Positions 1 through 10,634 of a stretch of 64,000 nucleotides of DNA are shown here, one piece after another. The stretch is from Lepidurus packardi (Eukaryota; Arthropoda; Branchiopoda; Notostraca; Triopsidae). The stretch is taken from the NCBI GenBank assembly GCA_023053545.1, contig JAKZAN010000004.1, positions 2,418,001 to 2,482,000 of the forward strand, written 5' to 3'. The notes under the pieces were generated by a model. It was not told where the DNA came from. It saw nothing but the letters and a program-made list of their open reading frames with translations, and did not search any database. Made by a program: the position numbers and the translations under genes. Numbering within the stretch: the stretch's first letter is position 1; each line of letters starts with the position of its first letter.

Positions 1-56
1 TTCAAAGTTAATTTAGTTATAATTCTCGTAGTCATAAATGAATAGCAAGTCATTAC

Positions 57-1451
57 CGGTCACGGTAGCTGTTTGTCCTGCAAAATCAGTAGAGGAGTAC
101 TTGTAAGGTAGACATATCGGCTGGATGGACGAACTCAAAGGCGCCGGGGTTTTCAGTCGAATCAATGCAATGTCCGTATCGAGGCTACTATCATTGTATT
201 GCGGATGCATCGTGATGGTTCCTTCTGACATCTATGTAAGATACACGCAATTTTATTCCTCAGCTGGCTTCTTTCCTTTCTTTTAAGGCTCCCGCATAGC
301 ATAGCTTGTTAGACTCAAGCTACCTCAAGATGTCGCGTCGTATTTTGTTTAGGTGTACATAAACGCGCATTGCTTCTGCACTGAACGGTTAACAGGCTAA
401 TTTTATAACGTCTGCTTAATTTGCATGAAATTTTTCTTAAGAAATACAATAACATAATGTTTCCCAACTCGCAAATTTGCTTTTTTACCTCACAGGATAA
501 AAAAAGTAATTTTCGTTTTTAAAATTTTGAAAGGCAACCATAAGAACAAAAAGACTGTCGTGCCTTCCGTGTAGGTATCACCTAAATTATTGTCAATTTT
601 GTTGGTTAAACCTCGGGTAAGTTTTACTTAGAGTGCTTTTGCGCTCCCCATGCTATCGTGGCATAGGTAGCTTTATATAAATATTCGGAAGCCTTAAGGA
701 AGATGGCGTGACGTTACATGAATAGGCTTATCTGTAAGGTCGAGAATCCCCAGAGACACAACTACGGTTTTTTTCCCTTTGAGGCAATGAGCTGCTGTGA
801 CGACCCAGTTCTCACTGATCAAGCTGCCTCCGCATTCAAAGCCATTATCTATCAGCAAATAGGCTTGCCATGGCCATTCTTTGGCAGTAGCTGGTTGGCC
901 TCCCAATATTCGACTCTGTCAATAAAGGAATAAATCAGCAACCACCTATACCGAGTTGAAAGTAATTAGAATTTACAGGTCCTTTAACTCCGCAGCTACA
1001 TGTTGTAGATGGAGCAGGGGTGGGATTGGTAGTACTGCTACACAAGAATTGCCTCATGTACGAGGTCATCCGGCTGAAAGCTAAAAGCAAGAAAAAGAAT
1101 TTGTTTTGAATTTATCGTCAAAAACTAGACATGGTTCTTTAAAATCTAAACTAATGAAAGGCTCACGCGAGAGTACTCGATCCCACACACCAGCTTCCTC
1201 TGGGGACTCTGATGCTACGCGTGCTTCCCATTTCTAAAGTAAGTTCAAAGCAATGAAAATGTGTATTGAATAAGTTGTAAATGACAGTTGATTATCGAGT
1301 AACTTACGCTCTGGTGAGAGAGGAGGATCTGCAGTAACGCTGGCGATACCGCCAGGGGTCCGATTTCAGCAGTGTGGTTGTTGCTTCCCGCCGAAGCTAG
1401 AACTACCAACCCTGCTAGGGCTACCAAGACCCACAATAACTTCGAATGCAT
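57..1451 (-). CDS. chymotrypsin-like serine protease, 5' part (runs off the left edge)
   Basis: Secreted S1-family serine protease, read as five exons: 1308-1451, 1167-1233, 977-1080, 718-915 and 57-231. All junctions are GT/AG and the phases join without a break. Exon 1 starts at ATG 1451 ([15 protein letters not shown]...) and encodes a signal peptide. Exon 3 has a CSCG cysteine motif just before the activation site SR|ILGG, which in many arthropod proteases ties the propeptide to the catalytic domain. Exon 4 holds the catalytic His (VVTAAHC) and exon 5 the catalytic Asp (DTDIALIRL). Exon 5 ends inside the conserved TVTG(W)G turn. The exon with the active-site Ser is outside the window, so catalytic activity cannot be confirmed. 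The intron at 232-717 appears to carry a copy of the TTAA element. The role is probably digestive or extracellular processing; the family is certain, the substrate unknown. Confidence 0.88.
283..697. mobile_element. probable TTAA-ended short inverted-repeat element in the protease intron
   Basis: The left end reads TTAAGGCTCCCGCATAGC and the right end CGGAAGCCTTAA. These match the ends of the better preserved copies at 13765, 18537, 22325, 31956, 43803 and 59599. The interior is diverged and contains a stretch near 330-372 (AACGCGCAT) that also occurs in the duplicated block at 14951-15116. Membership rests mainly on the ends. Confidence 0.45.
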
Positions 1452-3255
1452 CGCGTTGACGTTCAAGATGGATGACTGAAGAGCCTTTTACTTTCAAGAG
1501 GGGCATATATACGAAGAAGCTAGATGAGTTTAAGCCAGGTAACTGTCGGTTACTTGTAAGGATTTTCACTGGAAAAGATCCTTTATTAAATCTACAGGTG
1601 GTACTTGCACTGGATGAGAGTGAAGTTCGTGTTTGCTGTTGATACTTTAACTGCTCGTAATTACAGATAATAAAGGCCTCTTCCTAGTACTTTTTCAGTA
1701 ATGTCTCCAATTGTAAAGCTATGGAAAGCGTATTACAAGCCTTTTAATCATTTCCTTATTGAATTCTTCCAAGGATCTAGTTCACATAGGCACTTGTAGA
1801 ACTCTTAATTGGTGTGACCCAATTTAAGCAACTTCTGTACCACACGTGACGTAAGTTGGCTTTTGTGGAATGAAATGACGCAAGCCAATATAAACCCCAA
1901 GTTAATCGCAGCAAGATTTTCTTTGATCACGCAATGAAAGAAATACATGTGTGTAGGATTTTGATAGGGGTATGTATCTGAACCAAACAAACTCAAAAAA
2001 TAACTTATGCAGTTACTATAGCGTTATGTTATGTAAAAGGTTAATTCCTAATCGTAAGCTTATAGCCTAACTTTATATCCTTGCAAGTGATATCTCATAA
2101 TTTCCAGTGTGAACATTTTTAATTTTCATCCATGTCTGTAAATTTGATTCATGATTGTAGGAATTAAATGTAGTTGTACAGTATTCCGATTATATACTAC
2201 AATAATATAGTAAAAAGTATTTCAACGAAACATCTTGACTAATTTTCTTATTCTTTGCAATTTTCTGACCCTAGGGACAATTGATAATTTTCCTTAACTA
2301 ATTACGGAGTTTTAAAAGTAAAAAGAACTGAACTACAAACGCAATAATATATATTGTATTATGTCTTGTTTGTCTTCCGAATTTGTCATGATTAATCCAG
2401 TTCAGGTAATTCGCTAATATTAATCCATAGTCCATAAGTTTGTACAACCAGTGTCAGTTATGGTTAATGCTTCTACCCCATTGAAAATTACCCAAAACAC
2501 GCAAAAAAAGGCGCTCTCAAATGAAAAAGTGACTCCGCCCCTGGAGCCGCCCTATTTTGAGTTTTCCGAACCAGAATCATCGCTGTTGCTACCCGAGCGC
2601 CTTCCAGATGGTCTAGATAATTGGCGTAAATTATTAACGAGCTTAATTGACGTTGATTCGACCTTTGCGGTTGTTATTCGGAGTGATCTGTTTTTTTTTG
2701 TGATATTGGTTTAACGCTATGCTGATGATTCAAATAGCGTCAGTGATATTTTGATTGTTGGTGTTTCTTGATTGAAAAAAAATCTCTAGGGTATCCATTG
2801 GGTAAATGTTTTTGAACATGAAAGGATTATATATCTTTTCGTATTCTGGCCTTTTACGTGAATCTACTCTTGAGACTGATAAATTCGGTAGAAAATCTTT
2901 ACATTTGAAGAGACCCTTGTTATCCAACAGTGAAACCTATATACTGTGTCTAAACCTAAATAACTTAGTCAAACAATTTAATTCTCGAAATTGCAATCGC
3001 AAGTGATTTCTCAAACTTTCTGATGTTCGAACTTGACATTTTCATTAGCTTACATCCAGTTCCGTAAGTTTATATATAGTTTCACGAACTGAGATATTTT
3101 CTCAGGTAATTACAGAATTTCGAAAGTATCAAAGATTGACTATGCATAAGAAACTAACAAAACTCTAAAGCAATTTGCCTTTTCAAATGCACAGTACTTA
3201 TGAATTGCAGAGTGACTCGAAAATATTTAAGTAAGATGCTTATAATTGTTTTTCC
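1452..3255. other. intergenic, AT-rich, no convincing gene
   Basis: I see no exon set or RNA gene here. One short ORF on the + strand starting at ATG 2460 (to 2714, 84 residues) is proline- and glutamate-rich in its middle and ends in a hydrophobic run. It resembles nothing I know and may be chance or the remnant of an element. Confidence 0.4.
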
Positions 3256-3724
3256 TTAAACCTTACCAGTTTCTTCAATAATCCAGCTCAGGTAATTCGA
3301 CACTTTGGCATAAATTCCAGGAGCTGTGTCCACTCCGCAAAGTCCAAAGAAAAATACCCCAATCAAGTACGTGTTTGTTCCATTTTGATAATTGACTGGA
3401 CCACCAAAATCATTCTAAGAAGAGAAGAAAAAAGCCAGTTATGAAATGACTTAAACAGTAGCATAATTCTCAAATTCCAAATTACTTCGCAAGGACCGTC
3501 GCCATCTTGGAGGTACATGCAAAACGTGTTTTCCGTGATTAAATCACCGGTAAACGGAAAAGGGTCCGCTAATCACTGGACTCGATTCGGAATATGCATT
3601 GTCACTTCCATGAGTTTATTTGTCTGTTTGTCTGCCTCCACATTTCGCAGTATTGTCTATTAGCAAATAGGCCATCCAGGGCACTTTTGCACAGTAGCTT
3701 CTTGGCCACCTACTATACGAGTCT
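3256..3724 (-). pseudogene. decayed serine protease related to the one at 57-1451
   Basis: Three protease-like exons remain in order on the minus strand. The N-terminal piece (about 3642-3722) begins TRIVGGQEAT and later reads WMAYLLID, with CGG after it, closely like ILGGQPAT...WQAYLLID in the neighbour. The two parts lie in different frames, so there is a frameshift. A middle piece near 3490-3550 encodes ITENTFCMYLQDG before a cysteine. The last piece (3256-3414) begins NDFGGP where active proteases have GDSGGP, so the catalytic Ser position is Phe, and it continues to a stop in GIYAKVSNYLSWI. The catalytic His exon is missing. A frameshift, a lost nucleophile and a missing exon together point to a pseudogene of a tandem duplicate. 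Confidence 0.75.
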
Positions 3725-4853
3725 GAGAAAATAGTCAAAAGTGTAATTGTTGTAAAATTGTGTAAAAGTGTAAAAGGATCAATATACTGGCTCAAATGGC
3801 TCAGAGAGGGTTGTGGATTTAACAAATTTTCCGGTATGTAATGTAACAGAATGGTTCAACCTGTTCAAAATTTATTTTATTCAGTTGGGCTATTATATAT
3901 CTCATGGCCATAGGAACAGAATATTCGTATCATGTTTATGTTTTCAGAAAGAAGACACGGTTCCTCAAAAAGTCCCTTGCTCACTGCAACGATAAGATCA
4001 CATTAGTCCTGCATGTGTACGTGTTCAATACACCAAGTTCTCAATTCGTATATACCGCTGCTGGTTGTAATTGATTGATGTTTATAATATTGTATTGCCA
4101 TTTGAGAAAGTTCTTAGTCAATAAGCTTAAGCAACGATATCGATCTGTAATTTACAGCCAATCAGCGACAAGGACCTGTTTCGCAATCTTACAGCCAATC
4201 AGCAGCAAGGACCCCCCTATGCAGTCCTTCCTTTTCGCTGCATTTTGGCGTAACAGACTTCTGACAGGGACCTTACCCCCTTGGAATGGCTCAATCCCGC
4301 AGTGTTGTGGACACCATAGCATCCACACTGCGGGAGATAGAAGCCGTAGGAGACTCAATTCCGCGTTTCCTGGATACTATCCACAAAGCTGCGGCTTGTA
4401 GCGCCACTAACGTCTAAAGACCACAGTTGTGGATAAGGTATCCCCAACGGTGCGGGAATTAGATAACAATATGTTGTAACACGCTGTTCGTGGATACTTT
4501 AAATATATAGTTTCTTTTTATTTGTTGGCGTAGGCCTAAGTTCATTGTCTATATATTTATATCTTTATAGAACATCGTGTAATGAAAATTAAAAGGGAAG
4601 CAGCGTTAAGAGTTGTTTTTATTAAACTTGTTTAAGTATTTCCACTCGTAATTTTACGAGACTTTACGATTTTAAAAGTAACCGTTGCAGAAATTATTAC
4701 AAGTTGCTCATGGCTATAGGAGACGGTTTCATGGTCAAATATTCAAAATGTATTTTTTTAAGTATAGCACATTTCTTGGTTAAGTATCAATTTTAAAAGC
4801 TAATATAATTTGCTTCGAGGAAAAACAAAGCATTAACCACTTAAATCGCTTAC
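3725..4853. other. intergenic with short direct and inverted repeats
   Basis: No gene seen. Around 4157-4215 the sequence CAGCCAATCAGC...CAAGGACC occurs twice about 39 bp apart. At 4295-4334 an inverted repeat pairs TCCCGCAGTG with CACTGCGGGA around a GTGGA/TCCA extension. Several TGTGGATA-like words follow up to about 4500. This may be the rotted end of a transposon; no coding part is visible. Confidence 0.4.
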
Positions 4854-4969
4854 ATCATCACTACAGATTTCACATGTGAAGGATTCTTTTTCGTCAATCA
4901 GGAAATTACCAAGGCAATTCTGATGGTACCACAACCGTCCCCGTTGGCATTGCAACCATTTTACAATCA
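4854..4969 (-). pseudogene. isolated exon with the C-terminal half of a PHD-type zinc finger
   Basis: A 116-bp open segment is bounded by a good acceptor (TTTTTTAACAG) and a good donor (GTAAGC). It encodes KWLQCQRGRLWYHQNC, then about 16 residues, then FTCEIC. The WYH-x2-C...C-x2-C spacing is that of the second half of a PHD finger. No exon with the first Cys pairs was found, so it is either one exon of a gene I cannot assemble or a relic. It could belong with the lysine-rich fragment at 6837-7235 on the same strand; such combinations also occur in transposon proteins. Confidence 0.4.
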
Positions 4970-5095
4970 CTGTTAAAAAACTTCTGCGATTTGTGGAGAA
5001 AAACGTCCACGAAAAACGGGTAAACGAAAGTGCAGTGTTTTCTTCTCACTTTTTTCCGACTGCAGCACCCTCCCAATAACAGCAGTTTCCGAACT

Positions 5096-5270
5096 GCACT
5101 TTTAGAAGTCGTCGAGCTTCTAAAAGTGAACCTTCGAATCTGCAGTATTAGAAGCAGTCTGGCTTCTAAAATTGCAGTTTGAAATCTTCACTTTTTGAAG
5201 TCGTTGGGCTTCTAAAAGTGCACTTCGGAAACTCCACTTCTAGAAGTACTCGGGCTTCAATAACGTAAAC
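5096..5270. repeat. array of four hairpin units built on CTTTTAGAAG / CTTCTAAAAG
   Basis: Four imperfect inverted repeats lie in a row with a period of about 46 bp, near 5096-5127, 5142-5176, 5189-5223 and 5236-5267. Each has an arm like CACTTTTAGAAG, a loop of roughly 8 bp (for example TCGTCGAG) and an arm like CTTCTAAAAGTG. Spacers also share TTCGAA or TTCGGAA words. No protein is encoded. Confidence 0.7.
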
Positions 5271-6460
5271 CTTAATGTGCAGTAAGTGAAATTCATTTAT
5301 TTCTTTTTTTGTCATTTTGTGTTGCAAACAACAAAACAAACAACAAAAAATAAGCTTAATTACAAATAAACCATAAACGTAAAAATACAAACGTACAAAA
5401 CGTACAACGATGTTTTACGAACATTAGAACCTAGGTAACATTAGGAAACAACAAACATTGGAAACTCCAGGCGGATGACTACGGACTTTCGAGAAATGCT
5501 TTTGCCTCTGTGAGGAAAGGCAAGAACGATACCAGCGAAACGCACCGTTTCCTTATCTTTAAATCCGAGGCATTCCGATTGTAGAAATAATAGAGTTGGC
5601 TTCACGTAAGAGGAGTATTTTATGTCAAAGACCTAATACGCCGCCATCAATACTGTTACTGCTTCTGCTGAGCTATTACCGATGTAGATGGGTTCACTCC
5701 CATCCACAACTACTGATAAGTCGGATCCCACTGCAATTATAAAAGGTGGGCCCCTTTTTATTTCAGAAACTGAATCAAGCAGGTTTGCGGATTCCTTTCA
5801 AAAAGAGAAAACAATGTTACACAGACTTCTCAACCAAAAAAACGTTCAGTTACTTCTCGTATGTCAAATAAATGTCTCCATACGTTCCTATCCTTCTTTT
5901 GCCCCATGAGCAGCATGCGAGGAAGAATTTCCAAAACAAGGCGAGAAGCCACTTCTAAAATTGGACTTGGTGATGAATACTAGTTAATTTTTTTCTAACT
6001 TGAACTACCTGATTCATTGTCGAACTCCTTATGCTTTATTTAACTTCGAATTCGTCCGTCTCCTCGGAAATCGCATGGTCTAACTCGACAAAAACTAGCT
6101 TGTTCTCGTCTACCATTTTCCGTACTTTTAGGCACGCAGGGTTTTTCTAACTCTGTCAAAACTATACAAATATATTCAATCTATATTTAATAAGATTAAT
6201 AAATTTAAAGATATTTACAGAAACAAGTGTAAAACGGGTCAAACACGGGTCTTCAAACGCCTTTCGCAGCAACAGTGAAAAATTTGTCCTGGTTTTCCCC
6301 CCGAACAACTGGTGTGCAACGTTGCCACACCTATGTAACTATTATGTTACAACTTCACTAGAAATGACAACAAACTTATCAAATGAAATATATATATTTC
6401 ATAAAAAAGAGAGTAAAAAAGCTAAAAAGTAAGCAAAACAAAGTAACCACGGTTTTTTCC

Positions 6461-6670
6461 TATGTGCGCATTAGGAAACAAGCACTGCAGAAAAGTGTAA
6501 AACGGAACTGCTAAAAGTGCAGCCTTTTCCTCTCTTTTCCCCCTTAGCTGCATTCTGAAGCAGGCACTGCAGAAGGTGAAAACTGGAGCTGCCAAAAGTG
6601 CAGCTTTTTCCTCTCTCTTTTTACCCATGTGCGCTTTATGAAGCAGGCATTGCAGAAAGTGCAGCTTGTA
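6461..6670. repeat. minisatellite, about 82-bp period, 2.5 copies
   Basis: Copies begin near 6461, 6545 and 6626. Each contains a GCATT-like start, GAAGCAGGCACTGCAGAA (or a close variant), GAAAACTG, AAAAGTGCAGC and TTTTCCTCTCT. The third copy is cut short. No coding signal is seen in the array itself. Confidence 0.7.
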
Positions 6671-6836
6671 TGCAGCAAGTGAAGCACTTCAAGTAGCGGT
6701 TTTCGGACCCCTTTTTAACAGTGAATGTCTTGGTAATTATCTGTGGTGTCTTGTTTGTCATCTTCCTTAAGACAAAGGGCACATTTTTGGACATAAACAG
6801 AAAATAATCGTCTTTTAGTTTCGTGAGTTTCACGAT

Positions 6837-7235
6837 TTACTTTAGATGGTAGCTTTCCAAGCCTTTTCCTTTGTGTCCTTTGGTTTTACATTGTTTGTTT
6901 CGGGGAAAAGTTTTCTTCTTTGGGGACATTTCTGACAATGTTTCTTCGAGATTTTCCACCGCAGCACTAGCGTTTGATAATACTACAGATATATCTAATG
7001 CACGCATGCCTTTCAGTGTTGTGGCCTTCTCCAACAAGAATCGCAATCTATTTACAGTTTTTTGGGCTGCAAGGAAATCAAGGTTTTTCGAGGCGTCATC
7101 ACTTTTGGAGGGGTATCATCAGGCGTCAAGTTTTTTGGGTTGGTTGTAAAACTTTCGCTTAACTCACGCAGAAACCTTTGGTCATTTTCATCCAGAAGAG
7201 TTTTTTTGGGCTTACAATTGTCTGTCCTTGTTTTA
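6837..7235 (-). pseudogene. lysine-rich helical coding fragment with a frameshift
   Basis: Two overlapping open frames on the minus strand look like one protein interrupted by a 1-nt shift near an A/C run at about 7060-7075. The upstream frame encodes LDENDQRFLRELSESF and TPDDTPPKVMTPRKT. The downstream frame encodes NRLRFLLEKATTLKGMRA, then an acidic helix, then a basic tail ending at the TAA at 6837. No ATG or complete exon set is visible. It may have belonged with the PHD exon at 4854-4969. Family unknown. Confidence 0.3.
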
Positions 7236-7627
7236 TTTACCGCTTGAATATGCTTGCAAAGTGTATTTTTAACATAGAAATCTTGTTTTACACGTTTTCA
7301 GTTTGTCAGATTTACTCTTTCATTCCCCCTTTCGTGATGTTTTTGGAGGTTGTGAGAGTCAGACAGTCCGTTTGGAAGAGAGTAGAGCGATAATCGATCG
7401 GTAAAGAAGTCTGTAGAGAAAAAGTGGAGAAGTGCGACAAGTTTAGTGAAGAGCAGGAGTAGACAGTCGATTTCAGAAGTGACGAATTAACCGCTTATGA
7501 AAGTTAAATACAACCATTATTTGTTTGCGCTAAAACGTTTTCGTGCTAGTTATCAAACAGATTTAGTTTCTCTTTTGCCACATATTACCGTCAAAGATTT
7601 TCTACTGTCTTTAATATTTCTTTTAAT

Positions 7628-10600
7628 TCACTTGTCAGACCGATTACGTTTTCTTTTTCGCAATAACTCGGAAAGAATGACAACGACAGATACAAACCAT
7701 CCAATGGCCAACAACGCAAACGCCGTTTGGAGTTGGATGATCGTTAGCGGCGATTCTTCGTATTTCGGAATTAAGTTTGCCATAACGTAACATGGGATTT
7801 CCCGAAGATGTTGCCGATAAATATACCGGGTTATGCCGCTTTCATGAGCCGTCATGACTCTAAACAGAAATGTGACGTAACACGTGCGTTATAGCACTTT
7901 TTATGCCTTTTTTTATTTGTAAAATCTTAGATACTTCTAGCTTTACTTGGATTCAAACTTACTTCGTTCTGAATATCTCGGTTAATCCCTTAAGGTCCTT
8001 TGACATGTACCATCCTGTACTGACCAGTAATTCATCTTGGGGTAACAGTAATGCTAATCTGCATCGACCAGTGGAGCGAAAATCTCGAGTTAAAAGAGTT
8101 TCAGCAATTGGCTGGCCCTATTACAAATGGTTATAGTTATACGATACCTCTAAATTCAATACTTACTGTCAGAAAGCCATATTTCCCTTCCAATACTTTG
8201 GTGATTGCCTCATCGTCGGTTGCTACTTGGCACGACGAACATCTCCGTAGTGTATCGCCGAGTTGCTTTTGGTACCCGGATTTCGCTTGCTAATTAACTT
8301 GCCGGTTATACCATTTACACGTGTTTTGATTTACCAGAAAGTGAGCTGTCAAGTAGAGATTCCTGTTGGAAACAGGATTCAAGGCGTCTTTTGTGACAAA
8401 ATCTTCGAATTTCTTCACAGGAAAATCCGCTACGGGTGCAGTGATGAACGAAATCATGATTGAAGTATATCCGAATACAAGGACGACGGCTCCAAGATTC
8501 CAACCGCACAAGAGAAATTGACCGTGCAAATTTCTCGGATTGAATCCACCTAAAAAAATATGAAATATGAAAATATGAAAAATATGAAAATATGAAACCA
8601 TAAAACGAGTAGATTAATTATGATAACAAATAAAATAAATGAGATAATTGAATCATTAAATGTGGTGAATAATTGCTATTTAGTTATTGTTACATCTGTT
8701 GAAATTTACCTTGACCAACCATGAGTGACAAATTGTAAAGGAATCCTAAACTAAATTCGGTTTCCATTCGGAGTTGCCTCGCTAGTGCCCACATTATAAT
8801 TGACAAAAGCACAAGGCAAAAGATAATCGCGCCCCAGACCTATAATAAGTCATAATATCTCTTAGTTACGCTCCCGTATAATTTGTCTTGTTAATCCCAT
8901 AGCACCATATATTCTCCATGTTCGGAACCCGGAGATAAAACTGACACAATGTGTGTCATAATGTTGCAAAACGTTTTCCGGTAAAAGACTGACAAATGGG
9001 TGTCACTCGAGTTAAAAATTGGTACATGTAGTTGGATGGAAATGTATTAGGTTACGATAGGTTAAATTGGGTTAGCTTACGTTAGGTTTGCTTTGGTTAG
9101 GAATGATTAGGTTAGGTTAAAGTTCCAACTTTCTCTCATAAGTATCGTTAAAACATCAACTTTCACCACTCCATTAGCTGAAAAAAAATTCATTGTTCAG
9201 AAGCGACACACTGGGGTCGTTTTTGACAGCGGGATACAATAGCCTACACGCGTTTGTCACTAAATCCGGAGAACGTGTTGGGTTGTGTAAGAACGAGCAA
9301 ATAACGACGTGCACGATGATATTAGAATCATGTATTTGATTTGCATGCAATTTTTATTAAGTAATACATTTGATCAATGTCTGAAGGGGAAGGTTTCCAA
9401 ACTTATGATTCCGCTTTTCCGCGTTGGTGAAAAATTTAGGTGCATTTTCCAAATTAATTCATGTTAAAATCAAGCAAAGTTGTACGTGAACGTTAAGAAG
9501 CTCGACTGAACTGAATTAAAATTTAGCTCACCGATGCCTGGAAAGGTTTGACATTAGATAGCAAATCATAGTCTACTGCCGGTGGTGGTACCACTATAAT
9601 CCAGTTACCAAAATAGCTAGGCCATATAAGGTCAAATATTTGAGCCCTGTCACTGTTGTACACAAGTCCAGAGACAGCTATATCAACTTCCTAGCAATCA
9701 GAGAAGACGACATTGTTAGAGACTCTAATTCAAAGCTCCTATAAGTTGCACAGGAAATTTTACCTTTTGTTTCAGCATGTCAACCAAGTTGTGTTTTGAA
9801 TAGTTCATGATGAAGTTATTTTCGGGAGCTTGAAATATTTTGTACGTCAAATGTAGACTTTCACATATCGTTTTGAATATATCTATCTCAATGCCTAGCC
9901 AAAATGTTTTGTTCTCGACAGTTTTTCCATGATTAGTGAAAGGCGGTAACTGCAAAAGAAATTATAAGTAATCAGACTGCTACTAACTAAATCATTCGAA
10001 TCTGATTCAAACTTACGTCGTAAGTACCAGCTTTCAAGTGCTGTTTCTCAACTCCTTTGGTTCCGTCGCAATTCCCAATCCTTACTTTTGTCTCGCGAAC
10101 GAATCCAATCTGCGCGTTAACATTAGTTTTTATATTGTACGCATGCGTAGGTGCACTGTTGGAGGGTATAATCTCCGGTCGGGTTGTCGAGTGCTTTTGG
10201 CAAGGATCTCTGTTGGTTAGAAGTGTCCATGTGGAAGCTACTGGATGTTGCAATATTTGGTTGATCAAAGGAAATATGCGATCCGGATCACCGATATTAA
10301 GTACCACGGAATTTGAAGTTATAACACTAACTTCGTCTAGCTCTAAAGAATATAATACTATAGTATAATATTAAGAAAAAAATACTGAAAGTCTGTATGA
10401 CTTACTGGTGCGCTTTGTTAGTCGCAATACGCGAACAATGGAAATAGCATGTTCGATCTGGAAGTTTTGTAGTATCAGCCGAGTGTATGTGTCGTTCTTA
10501 ACCAGGATATTTAGTTCAAACTCGTTCTGGTAAACCAACACTACAAGTTTTAGTTTTTCATATATTTAGCAAATTGCGAATAATGTTCTACCTAATGGTT

Positions 10601-10634
10601 TGGCGGAAGTCAAGCTGACCAGCAGGGGTACCAT
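7628..10634 (-). CDS. divergent ionotropic receptor 1 (IR family, iGluR-like)
   Basis: Ligand-gated cation channel subunit of the arthropod IR type, a chemosensory family derived from ionotropic glutamate receptors. Ten exons: 10592-10634, 10406-10540, 10017-10342, 9764-9949, 9532-9690, 8710-8839, 8335-8549, 8167-8289, 7963-8117, 7628-7859. They total 1704 nt (567 residues) with every phase matching. The first exon (MVPLLVSLTSA) is a short signal peptide. A variable extracellular domain is followed by ligand-binding lobe S1 (about residues 169-283, with LGIEIDIFK and EVDIAVSGL), M1 (VWGAIIFCLVLLSIIMW, about 284-300), the pore and M3 (GGFNPRNLHG...GYTSIMISFITAP), S2, and the last membrane helix near 526-556 (QLQTAFALLAIGWF). 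The shortness and divergence suggest a tuning rather than co-receptor IR; the ligand is unknown. A repeat element lies in the intron before M1. Confidence 0.92.
8925..9285. mobile_element. short inverted-repeat element, family A copy 1 (in IR1 intron)
   Basis: Shares sequence end to end with the copies at 32033-32360 and 53018-53302. The left part contains ACCCGGAGATAAAACTGACAC and GCAAAACGTTTTCCGG; the right end is TTTGTCACTAAATCCGGAGAACGTG, which is the inverse of the left inner arm. The centre is rich in TTAGGTTA words. No ORF, so the element is nonautonomous. The exact borders are uncertain. Confidence 0.7.

Noticed and set aside
718..933. Plus-strand ORF opposite the protease His exon
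   Set aside because: It is the antisense of a well supported protease exon and has no features of its own.
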